Part shown: positions 18,529 to 27,424 of the stretch, piece by piece
Layout of the letters: every line of letters begins with the position of its first letter
Position numbering within the stretch: the stretch's first letter is position 1
Source: an uncultured Myxococcales bacterium
GTDB taxonomy: Bacteria > Myxococcota_A > Bradymonadia > UBA7976 > UBA1532
Assembly: GCA_903847385.1 (NCBI GenBank)
Contig: CAINDO010000513.1
Coordinates: 1-42,084, forward strand
Direction: 5' to 3'
Length of the DNA: 42,084 bases
Translations under genes and position numbers: made by a program
Notes under the pieces: model-generated
The model's database searches: none
Told to the model about the DNA's origin: nothing
What the model saw: the letters and a program-made list of their open reading frames with translations, nothing else

Positions 18529-20165
18529 GCGCCGCGCGCAGGCTCGGCCTGCTCGCCGCCCTGGCGCTGACGGCCTGCGGGGTGCCCGAGACGGGCGACC
18601 CACCGCCGACGGACGAGATGTACTTTCCGGTCGGCCTCGCCCCGCACCCGGACGGCCGCTATCTATACATCGCCAACGCCGGGTTCGACCGCCGCTACAA
18701 CGCCGGCACGCTCGAGGTCTTCGACACCTGGACGCGGCGCCTGCTGCCCGAGGCCACGCTCGAGACCGGCCTGTTCGCCGGCGAGCTGCTCGTGACGCGT
18801 TTCGGTCGCCCGCACGTGAGCGTGCAGGCGCCGGACGCCGCGATCGCCGCGGGCGCGGGCACGTTCACGCTCACCGTGAAGAACGAGGGCGGCGGCGCGG
18901 CGGAGGAGGTCGGCGTGCTCGTCCGTCTGGCGGGCGCGGCCGTCGCCACCCCCTGCGCCGGCGAGGACCCGCACCCCGGCTCGCCGCGCGGCAGTGAGCT
19001 GCGCTTCCGCATTCCACGGCTGGGCGCCGGCGAGACCGCCACGCTGTGCGGCGGCTTCACCTGCGCAGACGCGACGTGCCCGACGGGCGCGGCGACGCTC
19101 TCGCCGGCGCTGACGCTCGGCGGCGACCCGTACGAGACGCCTGCGGGCGCGCCGGTCCGCGACCAGAAGACCATCGCGCTCCTGACGACCCGCGAGAACG
19201 ACCGCCTGACCTGGTTCGAGATCGACGCCGCGCGGGCCGATGCCCCGGGGCACCTGGTCTGCAGCGCCGAGGGCGGCGCCGAATGCGACGAGAGCCACGA
19301 GATCCGCTCGCTTCAAGCCGTGGCCAACGATCCGGACATGGGCGCGAGCCCCTATGGGATCGCCCTGGACGCGTCGGGCTTCTACCTGACACACGTGAAG
19401 CGCGGGGAGCTCTCGCGCTGGCGCTTCGGCGACGCCACCTCCCGGCTCTTCGAGCCCGAGGGCATCTGCCGCCTGACGCTCTCCGGCGGGGCGAGCTCGG
19501 TGGCGCGCCACCCCCTCCTGGGCTGGGCCTACGTCACCGACCGCGGCGGTCAGGCGGTCACGACGGTCGCGACGCTCGATCCCCTCGATCGCGGCACCTC
19601 CGGCCGAATCTCGACGGAGCGCTGCCGCCTCGAGGAGCGCGCGGCGCTCGTCGTGGACCCGGACGCCGGCGAGGGCAGGACGCGCGGTCTGGCGTTCAGC
19701 GGCGACGGCACCGTGCTCTATGTCGCCACGGGCTCGGACACGTCGCTGCACGTGTACGACGCCTCCATCGGGCCCAACGGGCGGCCACGGCACCTGCTGC
19801 TCGGGGCCATCCCGCTCGGCGCGGGCCCCAATGTGGTGCGCGTCGCCGGCCTGCGGCCCGGTGAACTGCGCGCGAGCGACGGCATCGACCGTGGCGCCGT
19901 CGGCGCGGCGGTGGACGCCCGCGGTCAGGGCCTCGTGTACGTCTCCACGTTCGACAGCGACGAGCTGCTCGTCGTCGATCCGGTGCTCATGGCCGTCGTC
20001 GCCCGCGTGCCGACGGGCACGGGCCCCCACGAGATCGCCTTTCTTCCGGATGCGGAGGGCCACCTGCAAGCCTGGGTGGCCAACTTCCGCGACCACTCCC
20101 TCACTCTGGTCGACATCGACCCGGACTCGCCGCGCCGCTTCACGGCCGTGGCCAACCTGCGCTGA
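18525..20165 (+). CDS. beta-propeller-like surface lipoprotein
   Basis: A 546-residue lipoprotein starting at GTG 18525, which overlaps the ppdK stop. The signal peptide ends in a lipobox at Cys18 (ALTAC). Propeller-like blade motifs are visible: MYFPVGLAPHPDGRYLYIAN near residue 30, DPDMGASPYGIALDASGFYL, TRGLAFSGDGTVLYVATGSD, GLVYVSTFDSDELLVVDP and PHEIAFLPDAEGHLQAWVAN. Between the first blade and the rest (about residues 85-205) sits a different beta-domain with GTFTLTVKNEGGGAAEEVGV, LGAGETATLCGG and several cysteines, resembling a CARDB-type fold. It is probably on the outer face or in the periplasm. Function is unknown. The next lipoprotein gene shares one base with its stop, so the two probably act together. 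Confidence 0.8.
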   Translation: MSAARRLGLLAALALTACGVPETGDPPPTDEMYFPVGLAPHPDGRYLYIANAGFDRRYNAGTLEVFDTWTRRLLPEATLETGLFAGELLVTRFGRPHVSVQAPDAAIAAGAGTFTLTVKNEGGGAAEEVGVLVRLAGAAVATPCAGEDPHPGSPRGSELRFRIPRLGAGETATLCGGFTCADATCPTGAATLSPALTLGGDPYETPAGAPVRDQKTIALLTTRENDRLTWFEIDAARADAPGHLVCSAEGGAECDESHEIRSLQAVANDPDMGASPYGIALDASGFYLTHVKRGELSRWRFGDATSRLFEPEGICRLTLSGGASSVARHPLLGWAYVTDRGGQAVTTVATLDPLDRGTSGRISTERCRLEERAALVVDPDAGEGRTRGLAFSGDGTVLYVATGSDTSLHVYDASIGPNGRPRHLLLGAIPLGAGPNVVRVAGLRPGELRASDGIDRGAVGAAVDARGQGLVYVSTFDSDELLVVDPVLMAVVARVPTGTGPHEIAFLPDAEGHLQAWVANFRDHSLTLVDIDPDSPRRFTAVANLR

Positions 20166-23100
20166 TGCACCTCCGAACCGCCCGAACTCTCCGCCGGCTC
20201 TCGGCGCTGGCCGCCCTGCTGACCGTCGCCGGTTGCGAACCCGCCCGCCTGCCGGCCCGCGGCTCGATCAACGGCCCCCAGGCCCTTGCTTTCCGTTGCG
20301 TCTACCCGGCGCCCGACGACGACGCCGGCGTGTCGTCCGGTCAGCTCTTCGGCGTCCCCGTCGAGGGCTGCGGGTGCACCGTCCGCGAGGCGAACGGCAC
20401 CGTGCGGCAGCTCGGCCGCGTCGAGTGCCGATGCACCGTCCAGACCACCGTCGGTGCCGAGCAGCACGGCTGCCGGGACGGCGTCGACAATGACGCCGAC
20501 GGCAAGACGGACGACGCGGACGAAGACTGCAAGGTCGTCGAGGGCACCTCCGCCGTGCGCGGCGAGCTTGGTCTCTGCGCGCCCGCCGCCGGCGGCACCG
20601 CCGTGGATGAAGACGGCGACGGCCTCACGGACGCCGACGACCCCGGCTGCATGCCCGGCATGACGGACGTGTTCGAGGAGCGCGGCGTCGACCGCCTCCG
20701 CGCGACCTGCACGACGAACGCCGACGGCGATCAGGACTGCATTCCGGTGCGTCACCCGGAGACCGGCGATTTCATTCCGGTTTTCGACGATGCGGCACCC
20801 GAGGACGAGGTCATGGACTGCGAGCCGGCCGCCCAGGGCGCCGTGCGCGCGTATGTCGGCGCCAGCGGCCGCGGCGAGGTCGCCGTGGTCGACCTGGCCG
20901 AGGACACCGAGATCGTCGACATCGACCGCTCGATCCCGGGGACGACCTCGATCTACGTGGACGACCTGGTCAGCGACATCGGCGCCGATCCCGAAGGCCG
21001 GTTCGTGTTCACGGTGAACTCCAGCACGGGCAGCCTGTCGGTCATCCGGCACGACGACGTCTCCGTCGCCTATACGGTGGAGTTGGCCGACGAGCCGCTG
21101 TTCGAGACGACCGTGTTCCCGTCACCGACGGCGCCCCGCGAGCAGATCGAGGCCGAGTCCCGGCGTCTGGCCTGGCTCAACGCACCGCTGAGCGGGCGCA
21201 TTTACGAGATCGACCTGGACGTCCTGGCCGCCGGCCCGCGAGATGGCAAGCGCCATGGGCCGCAGCCCGGCCTGATCCGGCGCGTGATCGAACTCGACGC
21301 GGACGCCGGCACGACGGTGCGCCCCGGCAAGATGGCCGTCGACGACGACGCCGCGCGCCTCTACGTGACGCACCGCGACGCGCGATCGCTCTCCGTGGTG
21401 AACCTGGCGGACGACGCCCAGCAGGTCATCCCGTTGACCGAGACCCGCTGCGACGACGGCTACCTCGTGGACGTCGAGGACCTGGGCAGCATCTGTCGGA
21501 ACGGACGGGACGACGACGCCGACGGCCTCACGGACGCGGCGGACCCGGAGTGCCAACGCGGCGACGCCTGGGAGGGTGGCCTCGCCGACCGCTGCTTCCA
21601 GATCCCGCAATGCGAGAACGGCCTCGACGACGACGGTGACGGCGACCTCGACGCGGAGGATGCGGACTGCCAGTCCGGCGGTGGTCGCTGGGAGGGCGCG
21701 ACGTCCGCCTGCGCCAACCGCCGCGACGACGACGGCGACGGCTTCGTCGACCGCGACGACATCGACTGCGCCAACGAGGCGGACGACGACGAGAGCGGGC
21801 GCGAGGTCTCGACCTGCGCCGACGGCCTGGACAACGACGGCAACGGCCTGACCGATCTGGATGACGCCACCTGCCAGGGTGAGCGCTGCGACGACGGTGA
21901 GGACAACCGCGAGCCCTCGGCCACCGAGGACTCTGCCAGCGACACGGACGACGACGATTGTCAGGCGGACGACGCCGCCCTGGGCGACGGCCTCCCGGAG
22001 GAGGGCGGGGGTCGCGCCGCCGCCGCCGCATTGGGTGACACCGGCGCGGCCGCCGGTGACACGCCCTGCACGAACGCCGCGGACGACGACGGCGACGGCC
22101 TGACGGACGCAGACGACCCGGGTTGCCGGTTCTTCTCCGCCGCCCGTCGTTTTGGCTTCGAGGTCGAGCCCGCCTGCGGCGACGGCCAGGACAACGACCG
22201 CGATGGCCGGGTCGATTTCCCTCAGGATCCGGACTGTTACGCCGCCTCCGACACGAACGAGGGCGGCGCGGCGGTGGTGACGGGCACGTCGGACGTGGTC
22301 GGCCTCCGCCAGGATCTCGGCGACGGCCGCACGGTGCGGAGCGCGTACGTGCTCGACCGCGCCACGGGCGAGGTCGTCGCGCTCGACTTCGGTGACGAGG
22401 CGGAGCCCCGGCCCGTCCCCGTGCAGCGCGTGCTCGAGACGAACGGCGCCGTGCAGTCGATGACCCTGCGTCAGACGGCCGAGGCCGCGGCGCTCATCGT
22501 CGTCAACCAGAACGGCGACCTGGGCACCGTGGAGCTCTACGGGCCGCAGCTCGTCGTCGACCACGCCGGGCGGCCCGTCTTCGCCCGCATCCAGGTCGAC
22601 GCCAGCACGAGCCCGGACACGTGGTCCGTCGAGCACTTCTACGTGGTCGAGGCGGGCAAGGCCTGGCTGGTCACCGGCCTCGAGGCCTATCTCGAGGAGA
22701 CGGGCGGCGACCTGCTCACGCCCGCGCAAATCGACTCCCTCGCCTCGGGCACCGTGCCGCAGATGATGCGGCTGCCCGTGCCCGCCGTCGTCGACTCCCA
22801 GGTCGCGGTGGACGGCAAGTCGCCGGCGCCCATCACGGTTTGGGGCGGCGAGGACGATCCGAGCCCCCGTGGCACGCTCGATCCGCTCGTGTCCGTGCTG
22901 GACGCGCGCGCCCGCCTGGAGGCACCGACCAACGTGCGCATGTCGGCGGCTTCGCGGACCAACCGCCTGGCCGGCTCGCCGACGCTCTACATCCAGGACA
23001 CGTCCCAGGTCTTCGATCCGCGCAAGCACCCGGCGTTCTGCCGCCCGGCGACGGACGACGACAAGACGGACGGCGTGGCCCCCGTCTGCATTCCTCAGGG

Positions 23101-24139
23101 TCGAAACGCCCGGGGCGAGGCCGAGGATCCGGCGGCCGCCGAGCAGCGCACGGCGCAGCTCGTACAGGGCAACGAGGCGATTCGCATCGTCGAGGACGCC
23201 TCCGAGGTCCTCCCCGCCGACACGTTCAGCCTGGCCTACGAGGGCGTGCTGCCGGGCAGCGAGAGCAAGTCCGGCGTCTTCGGCGCCCGCGAGGTGCCCG
23301 AAGGGGCGTCCCTGCCCGACGCGACGTGGTCGCTGCTCGACTACGACCGCGACTTCTGTCGCATCGGCGTGGAGCCCGGGGACGTCGTGGTCGTGGACAA
23401 CTTCGTCGGCGTCGCCAAGGAGCTCAAGGACGAGTGCGCCGCGCTCGCCAGCCGCGCCGCGGCCTATGGTGACCCCCGGCGCTACCGCGAGCCCATCCGG
23501 TACACCGTGCAGTCGCTGACGGCCCACCGCCTCGTGCTCGGGCACCTGCCGCCGGCGGACGCGAACGGCGACCGCCCGGCCGCGAGGACCTCGTACGCTG
23601 ATCAGGTGCCCCTCGACCCGCGCGTCGGGCTGCCCCTCATCCCGGATGCCGCCCCGGCGCCGGCCGCCAAGTGCGCAGCCCAGTTCATCCGCTACAAAGT
23701 CCGCGCCCGGGACGCCCAGTGGCTGCTCACCGGCGCACGCTCCGGCCTGCGTCACCCATGGGTGAGCCGCGACGGCCGTTGCGAGCAGGCCGAGGACCGC
23801 GTCGCCGCCCGCCGCGCTGGCCGCGTGGAGCTGAACACGCCGTTCGAGAACGAGTGGTTCAAGTTCACGCTGGGTTTCCTGCCGCAGACCTCGACGGAGG
23901 TCCAGGGCGTGCCCGAGGGCCTGCAGCCCTATCAGCTCGACACGCGGTACGAGTTCACGACCATCCCGGGGCGCCAGTACAACACGCTCTCGGGCGAGAT
24001 CGCCCTGCCGCGCGCCCTGTACTGGCTGCCGGTGGACGACCGCCTGTACATCGTCGACTCGGCCCTCAGCACCATCGCGGAGTTCACCGGGTTCGACCCG
24101 TTCCGCAGCCGGCTCAGGCTCGTACGCCGCTACAACTGA
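20165..24139 (+). CDS. large lipoprotein with Cys-bracketed Asp-rich (calcium-type) repeats
   Basis: A 1324-residue lipoprotein (lipobox VAGC, Cys24). It contains about nine repeats of roughly 20 residues whose pattern is C-x-[DN]-G-x-D-[DN]-D-x-D-G, then more Asp, then C. They begin near residues 103, 444, 483, 516, 551, 575, 635 and 671, with an incomplete one near 148. The Asp spacing is like calcium loops of EF-hand or thrombospondin type-3 repeats, and the flanking Cys could form disulfides. Propeller-like blades lie between and after the repeats (GRGEVAVVDLAEDTEIVDI, DPEGRFVFTVNSSTGSLSVI). The second half has no recognised domain. ATG 20165 shares one base with the previous stop (TGATG). 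Calcium binding is inferred. Confidence 0.82.
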   Translation: MHLRTARTLRRLSALAALLTVAGCEPARLPARGSINGPQALAFRCVYPAPDDDAGVSSGQLFGVPVEGCGCTVREANGTVRQLGRVECRCTVQTTVGAEQHGCRDGVDNDADGKTDDADEDCKVVEGTSAVRGELGLCAPAAGGTAVDEDGDGLTDADDPGCMPGMTDVFEERGVDRLRATCTTNADGDQDCIPVRHPETGDFIPVFDDAAPEDEVMDCEPAAQGAVRAYVGASGRGEVAVVDLAEDTEIVDIDRSIPGTTSIYVDDLVSDIGADPEGRFVFTVNSSTGSLSVIRHDDVSVAYTVELADEPLFETTVFPSPTAPREQIEAESRRLAWLNAPLSGRIYEIDLDVLAAGPRDGKRHGPQPGLIRRVIELDADAGTTVRPGKMAVDDDAARLYVTHRDARSLSVVNLADDAQQVIPLTETRCDDGYLVDVEDLGSICRNGRDDDADGLTDAADPECQRGDAWEGGLADRCFQIPQCENGLDDDGDGDLDAEDADCQSGGGRWEGATSACANRRDDDGDGFVDRDDIDCANEADDDESGREVSTCADGLDNDGNGLTDLDDATCQGERCDDGEDNREPSATEDSASDTDDDDCQADDAALGDGLPEEGGGRAAAAALGDTGAAAGDTPCTNAADDDGDGLTDADDPGCRFFSAARRFGFEVEPACGDGQDNDRDGRVDFPQDPDCYAASDTNEGGAAVVTGTSDVVGLRQDLGDGRTVRSAYVLDRATGEVVALDFGDEAEPRPVPVQRVLETNGAVQSMTLRQTAEAAALIVVNQNGDLGTVELYGPQLVVDHAGRPVFARIQVDASTSPDTWSVEHFYVVEAGKAWLVTGLEAYLEETGGDLLTPAQIDSLASGTVPQMMRLPVPAVVDSQVAVDGKSPAPITVWGGEDDPSPRGTLDPLVSVLDARARLEAPTNVRMSAASRTNRLAGSPTLYIQDTSQVFDPRKHPAFCRPATDDDKTDGVAPVCIPQGRNARGEAEDPAAAEQRTAQLVQGNEAIRIVEDASEVLPADTFSLAYEGVLPGSESKSGVFGAREVPEGASLPDATWSLLDYDRDFCRIGVEPGDVVVVDNFVGVAKELKDECAALASRAAAYGDPRRYREPIRYTVQSLTAHRLVLGHLPPADANGDRPAARTSYADQVPLDPRVGLPLIPDAAPAPAAKCAAQFIRYKVRARDAQWLLTGARSGLRHPWVSRDGRCEQAEDRVAARRAGRVELNTPFENEWFKFTLGFLPQTSTEVQGVPEGLQPYQLDTRYEFTTIPGRQYNTLSGEIALPRALYWLPVDDRLYIVDSALSTIAEFTGFDPFRSRLRLVRRYN

Positions 24140-24140
24140 G

Positions 24141-24175
24141 CGGCCGCCCCGGCCGGGACGGCGCGCTCAGCGCCG
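24141..24175. terminator. two adjacent hairpins between convergent genes
   Basis: Hairpin one is CGGCC (24141-24145), a five-base loop, then GGCCG (24151-24155). Hairpin two is CGGCGC (24159-24164), a five-base loop, then GCGCCG (24170-24175), covering the stop codon of the minus-strand CHAT gene. Both stems are perfect and GC-rich. There is no U-tract, so this may be a weak bidirectional terminator or chance in GC-rich DNA. Confidence 0.3.
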
Positions 24176-26452
24176 CGTCGCGGCCTCGAAGCGGGGCAGG
24201 TTCAGCCCCAACGCCTCGGCACGCCGGACCCACGGCGCCACGTGCACCACGAGCGCACGCTCGACGCGGTCCTCGACCTCGCCCGTGAGCTGCAGCGCCA
24301 GGCCCATCGCCGCGGCGAAGGCGGAGGGCGGCACGGGCTGGCCGGCCTCCAGCAGGGCGGCGCAAACCTGCGACAGGCGCTCCGCGGCGCTGAGTCGCGC
24401 CTGGCTCTCGGCCACGTCCGCCGCGTGGCCGAAGCGCGCCTCGGACTCGCCGAGCCAGCGCTCCCGCTCGGCCAGGGATCGCGCCTCGTTCAGCGGCGCG
24501 GCGTCCACGGCCAAGAAGACCGGCACGCTCGCCGGCAGCAGCGACCGCAGGGCCGCGGCGTCGTCGACGCTCAGGAGCACCCGGAAGTCCGCGGGGAGCC
24601 GCAGGCGGAACAAACGCCCGCCCGCCACGCCGGCCAGGTAGCCCTCGTCGAGGGCCACGAGCAGGTCCCGCAGTGCCGCCCCGTGGAGCGTGGGGTCGAC
24701 CTCGCCGACGGACCACACGCCGCGCAGCACGCGGAACCGCCCGCCGGCCCCGCGGAGGACCACCGGCACACGCTGCGTGGGCCCGGCGGCGTCCAGCCGG
24801 TAGGGATCGAGATCGTCGCGCCGCCAGTTCATGGCGATCGCCTCGTAGATCCAGCCGCCGAAGCCACCCTCGCCGGGTCCGCCGATGAAGAGCCCGAGAT
24901 CGTCCGTACGCGCTGTCAGGGGAGCGGCGTCGAAGACCTCTTCGGCGAGCGCGCGCAACATCCGTCGCCGGTGGGAAACCTCACCGCCGGTGAGCACGAG
25001 CCCGCGACCGGCCAGCACCGCGCGGGCCATCAGGTCCAGGTGGTCGACCGAGACCCCGAGCGACCGGGCGGCGCCCTGAAGCCGGGTGTCGAAGTCGACG
25101 GGCAGGTTCAGCTCGGCGTCCGGGCGGCTGATCGTCTCGACCAGGCGGTCGGCGAGCCGGGTGGTGCGCTCCGAGGGCGAGAGGTCGTTCAACTCCGGCG
25201 ACTGCGCCCCGATCATCGCCGCGCCGCCCAGTGTCCGCAGCGCGTCGATGCGCACGGCGAGCTCGGCGTCCTGCCGGGACTCCCGCATGCACCGGATCGT
25301 GTCCTGAATGAACGCCGGCGCCGACAGCGGCACACCGACGGGCCCCGACGCCGCGCCGGCGCCCGCGCTGCGCATCGGCGACACCGGACCGACGGGGGCC
25401 GGGGGTGCCGAGGGCGCCGAGCCCGGCGCGCGAATGGTCTGGAAGTCGAGCAGGGTCGCGCCGGGATCTCGGCGCTCCTCGCGGGCCTCCGGCGGCGGGA
25501 AAGGCATGGCCGCCGGCGAGCTCGCGCCGCGCACCGCAGGCGCGGACCAGAGCACGGGCGCGGCCCACGCGTGGCCCTCGAGACCGCCGAACCGAACGAG
25601 CGCGCGCCGGGCGCGCCGAACGGCCTCGCCCAGGGACTCGCCGGCCGCTAGGGCCCGGTACAGCTCTCGGTCCAGGGCGGCCGCGGCGGCGGGTTCGAGG
25701 GAGATCTGCAGCCCGAGCACGAGCGGCACACCCAGCGCGCGGAGACGCCCGTGCACCGGAAGTGTGACCTCGGCGCCGCCGAGCACGACCAGCCAGGTGT
25801 CGGCGTCGAGCCCGAGGCGCTCCACGGGCACGTGGCCATCGTCGAGGATCAGGGCGTCGCCGTGGAGCCCCGCCTCGATGTGGACGAACAGCGCGCCCCG
25901 AGCCAACGACCGCCGCAGCCCCGGTCCGGTGGCCGGTTCGAGCGGGAAGACATCGACGCCGAGCTTGCGGCCAAGGGGCCGCGTGGCGGCCTGGAGCGTG
26001 CCAGTGTGCGCCAGCGCGTGTTCTCCGGGCACGACCAGCACCGCCCGCCGCGCAGCCGCCGTGTGGGTCGCCGGCGCGCCGGCCTCGCGGACCAGCATCG
26101 CCGCTTCCAACGCCAGGGGTGCACCGTTCTCCGGGTCGCGCGCAAGCTCCCAGGGCCAGTCGGCCAGCCGCGGATCCGTCGCGAGCAGCACCATCGGTTC
26201 CGGGTCGTCCCGCAGGGCCACGCGGAGCGCCTCGCCGGGCTCTCCGGCGAACAACACCCGGCCCAGGACCTCGGACAGATGCCGCGCGGCCGCCCCGGCC
26301 ATCCGCACCGACCGGAGCTGACCGACGAGATCGGCCACCAGTTCGTGCGAGGGCCCGGTCGTCTCGACCGTCAGCGGACCGTTGCCGAGGTCCAGACGCA
26401 CCGTGACGCGCTCCTCGGAACCGCACAGGAGCGTGAGCGAAATATCGGCCAT
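24167..26452 (-). CDS. CHAT-domain protein with lost catalytic Cys, joined to a degenerate AAA-like region
   Basis: A 761-residue protein. Residues 1-125 match the segment that precedes CHAT domains (LADWPWELARDPENGAPLAL). Residues 135-305 are a caspase-like CHAT domain with FVHIEAGLHGDALILDDG (His191, His197), LRALGVPLVLGLQISLEPAA and ELYRALAAGESLGEAVRRAR. The motif that usually reads VVLNAC reads VVLGGA (Ala227), so the catalytic Cys is missing. After a Pro/Ala linker (about 306-380), residues 475-700 resemble an McrB/MoxR-like AAA module: LVLTGGEVSHRR stands where Walker A should be (no GK[ST]) and GVWSVGEVDP stands where Walker B should be. Both enzymes look dead, so a binding or signalling role is likely. 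GAGG precedes the ATG. Last gene after polA, a histidine kinase and a lipoprotein. Confidence 0.75.
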   Translation of the reverse strand: MADISLTLLCGSEERVTVRLDLGNGPLTVETTGPSHELVADLVGQLRSVRMAGAAARHLSEVLGRVLFAGEPGEALRVALRDDPEPMVLLATDPRLADWPWELARDPENGAPLALEAAMLVREAGAPATHTAAARRAVLVVPGEHALAHTGTLQAATRPLGRKLGVDVFPLEPATGPGLRRSLARGALFVHIEAGLHGDALILDDGHVPVERLGLDADTWLVVLGGAEVTLPVHGRLRALGVPLVLGLQISLEPAAAAALDRELYRALAAGESLGEAVRRARRALVRFGGLEGHAWAAPVLWSAPAVRGASSPAAMPFPPPEAREERRDPGATLLDFQTIRAPGSAPSAPPAPVGPVSPMRSAGAGAASGPVGVPLSAPAFIQDTIRCMRESRQDAELAVRIDALRTLGGAAMIGAQSPELNDLSPSERTTRLADRLVETISRPDAELNLPVDFDTRLQGAARSLGVSVDHLDLMARAVLAGRGLVLTGGEVSHRRRMLRALAEEVFDAAPLTARTDDLGLFIGGPGEGGFGGWIYEAIAMNWRRDDLDPYRLDAAGPTQRVPVVLRGAGGRFRVLRGVWSVGEVDPTLHGAALRDLLVALDEGYLAGVAGGRLFRLRLPADFRVLLSVDDAAALRSLLPASVPVFLAVDAAPLNEARSLAERERWLGESEARFGHAADVAESQARLSAAERLSQVCAALLEAGQPVPPSAFAAAMGLALQLTGEVEDRVERALVVHVAPWVRRAEALGLNLPRFEAATRR

Positions 26453-26482
26453 GGGGGACCTCTCGAAAGTCGAAGCGCGAGC

Positions 26483-27424
26483 TTACGGGGCGCCGGACGA
26501 GGGCGCAACGGGCGGGCGGGGCAGGCCGGGCAGGGGGCTCGCCGTCTCGGCGCGGGCGTGAGCGCGGGCTCGCGCGAGCTGCGCGGCGAGGTGCAGGCGG
26601 ACGTCCGGGTCCTTCTCGGCGAGCGCGGCCTCGGCCAGGCCGGCCAGGGCCTCGGGGGCGCTCTCGTCGGCGAGCATGTCCGCCACGGCCGCGCGCAGGC
26701 CGGCGTCCGGATCCTTCAGGGCCTTGACGAGGGCCTCGACCCCCCGGTCGTCGTCGAGCATCGACAGCATGACCAGGGCGCCCAGACGCTCACCGGCCGC
26801 GATGGACGAGTCCGCCGAACGGCGCACGATGCGGCCGAGACGAAGTTCGTACTCCGTCAGCGTGCGGCCGGCCTCCGTCTTCTTTCCGGCGCGCGCCTGC
26901 GCCATGCCGAGCAGGCGCCACGCGGGCAGAAAGTCCGGCTGCACCATCAGCGCGGCCTCCAGGGCGTTCTGCGCGCTCTTGTCGTCGCCGTGGGTCCAGA
27001 AGAAGCGCGCCGCCGTGAACTGAACCTCGGGGATGAGCTGCGCGCGCGACACGAGCTGCCGGTAGAGCTCCAGCGCCTCGGCGTCCCGCCCGCGGGCGCT
27101 CAGCAGCTCGGCCGCCGCCAGCGCGGCCGAGACGGACGTGCCGGTCATTCCGCCCTCCATGGCCTCGCGGAAGAGCGCGAGCGCCTCGCGATCCTTGCCG
27201 GCGGCGAGCGCGGCCTTGGCGCCGTTGAGCGCGGCGAGCTGGGTCGGGGTGCCCTCGGCGAGCGTCTCCGGGGTCGGTGGGGCTGGCGCGGTGGGCAGCG
27301 CCGCGGCGCTCGGCGGCGTGGATTGCGTGGCGCCCGGAGGCGTCGACGCCGTGGCCGGAGCCGAAGCCGGCGGCTCGGACCGACACGCCCCCAGGAGCAC
27401 GGCCAGGCTGAGCGCGCGCCTCAT
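26483..27424 (-). CDS. lipoprotein with TPR-like and HEAT-like repeats
   Basis: A 313-residue lipoprotein with a short signal peptide and lipobox LLGAC (Cys14), then a Pro/Thr/Ala-rich linker to about residue 60. TPR-like helices cover about 65-195 (GKDREALALFREAMEGG, GRDAEALELYRQLVSR, DDKSAQNALEAALMVQPD). HEAT-like helices follow at about 200-280 (DDRGVEALVKALKDPDAGLR, DESAPEALAGLAEAALAEKD). Both repeat types make binding surfaces. The ATG overlaps the histidine kinase stop by four bases (ATGA), and the CHAT gene starts 30 bases further on, so it probably belongs with them. The partner is unknown. Confidence 0.78.
   Translation of the reverse strand: MRRALSLAVLLGACRSEPPASAPATASTPPGATQSTPPSAAALPTAPAPPTPETLAEGTPTQLAALNGAKAALAAGKDREALALFREAMEGGMTGTSVSAALAAAELLSARGRDAEALELYRQLVSRAQLIPEVQFTAARFFWTHGDDKSAQNALEAALMVQPDFLPAWRLLGMAQARAGKKTEAGRTLTEYELRLGRIVRRSADSSIAAGERLGALVMLSMLDDDRGVEALVKALKDPDAGLRAAVADMLADESAPEALAGLAEAALAEKDPDVRLHLAAQLARARAHARAETASPLPGLPRPPVAPSSGAP

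Noticed and set aside
15727..18603. Open minus-strand frame of about 950 codons opposite ppdK
   Set aside because: It is a shadow of the ppdK codon pattern, with no motif and no ribosome site; the plus strand clearly encodes PPDK.
21122..23755. Open minus-strand frame opposite the repeat lipoprotein
   Set aside because: Its Val/Arg repeats mirror the Asp/Gly codons of the real gene; there is no independent evidence of coding.
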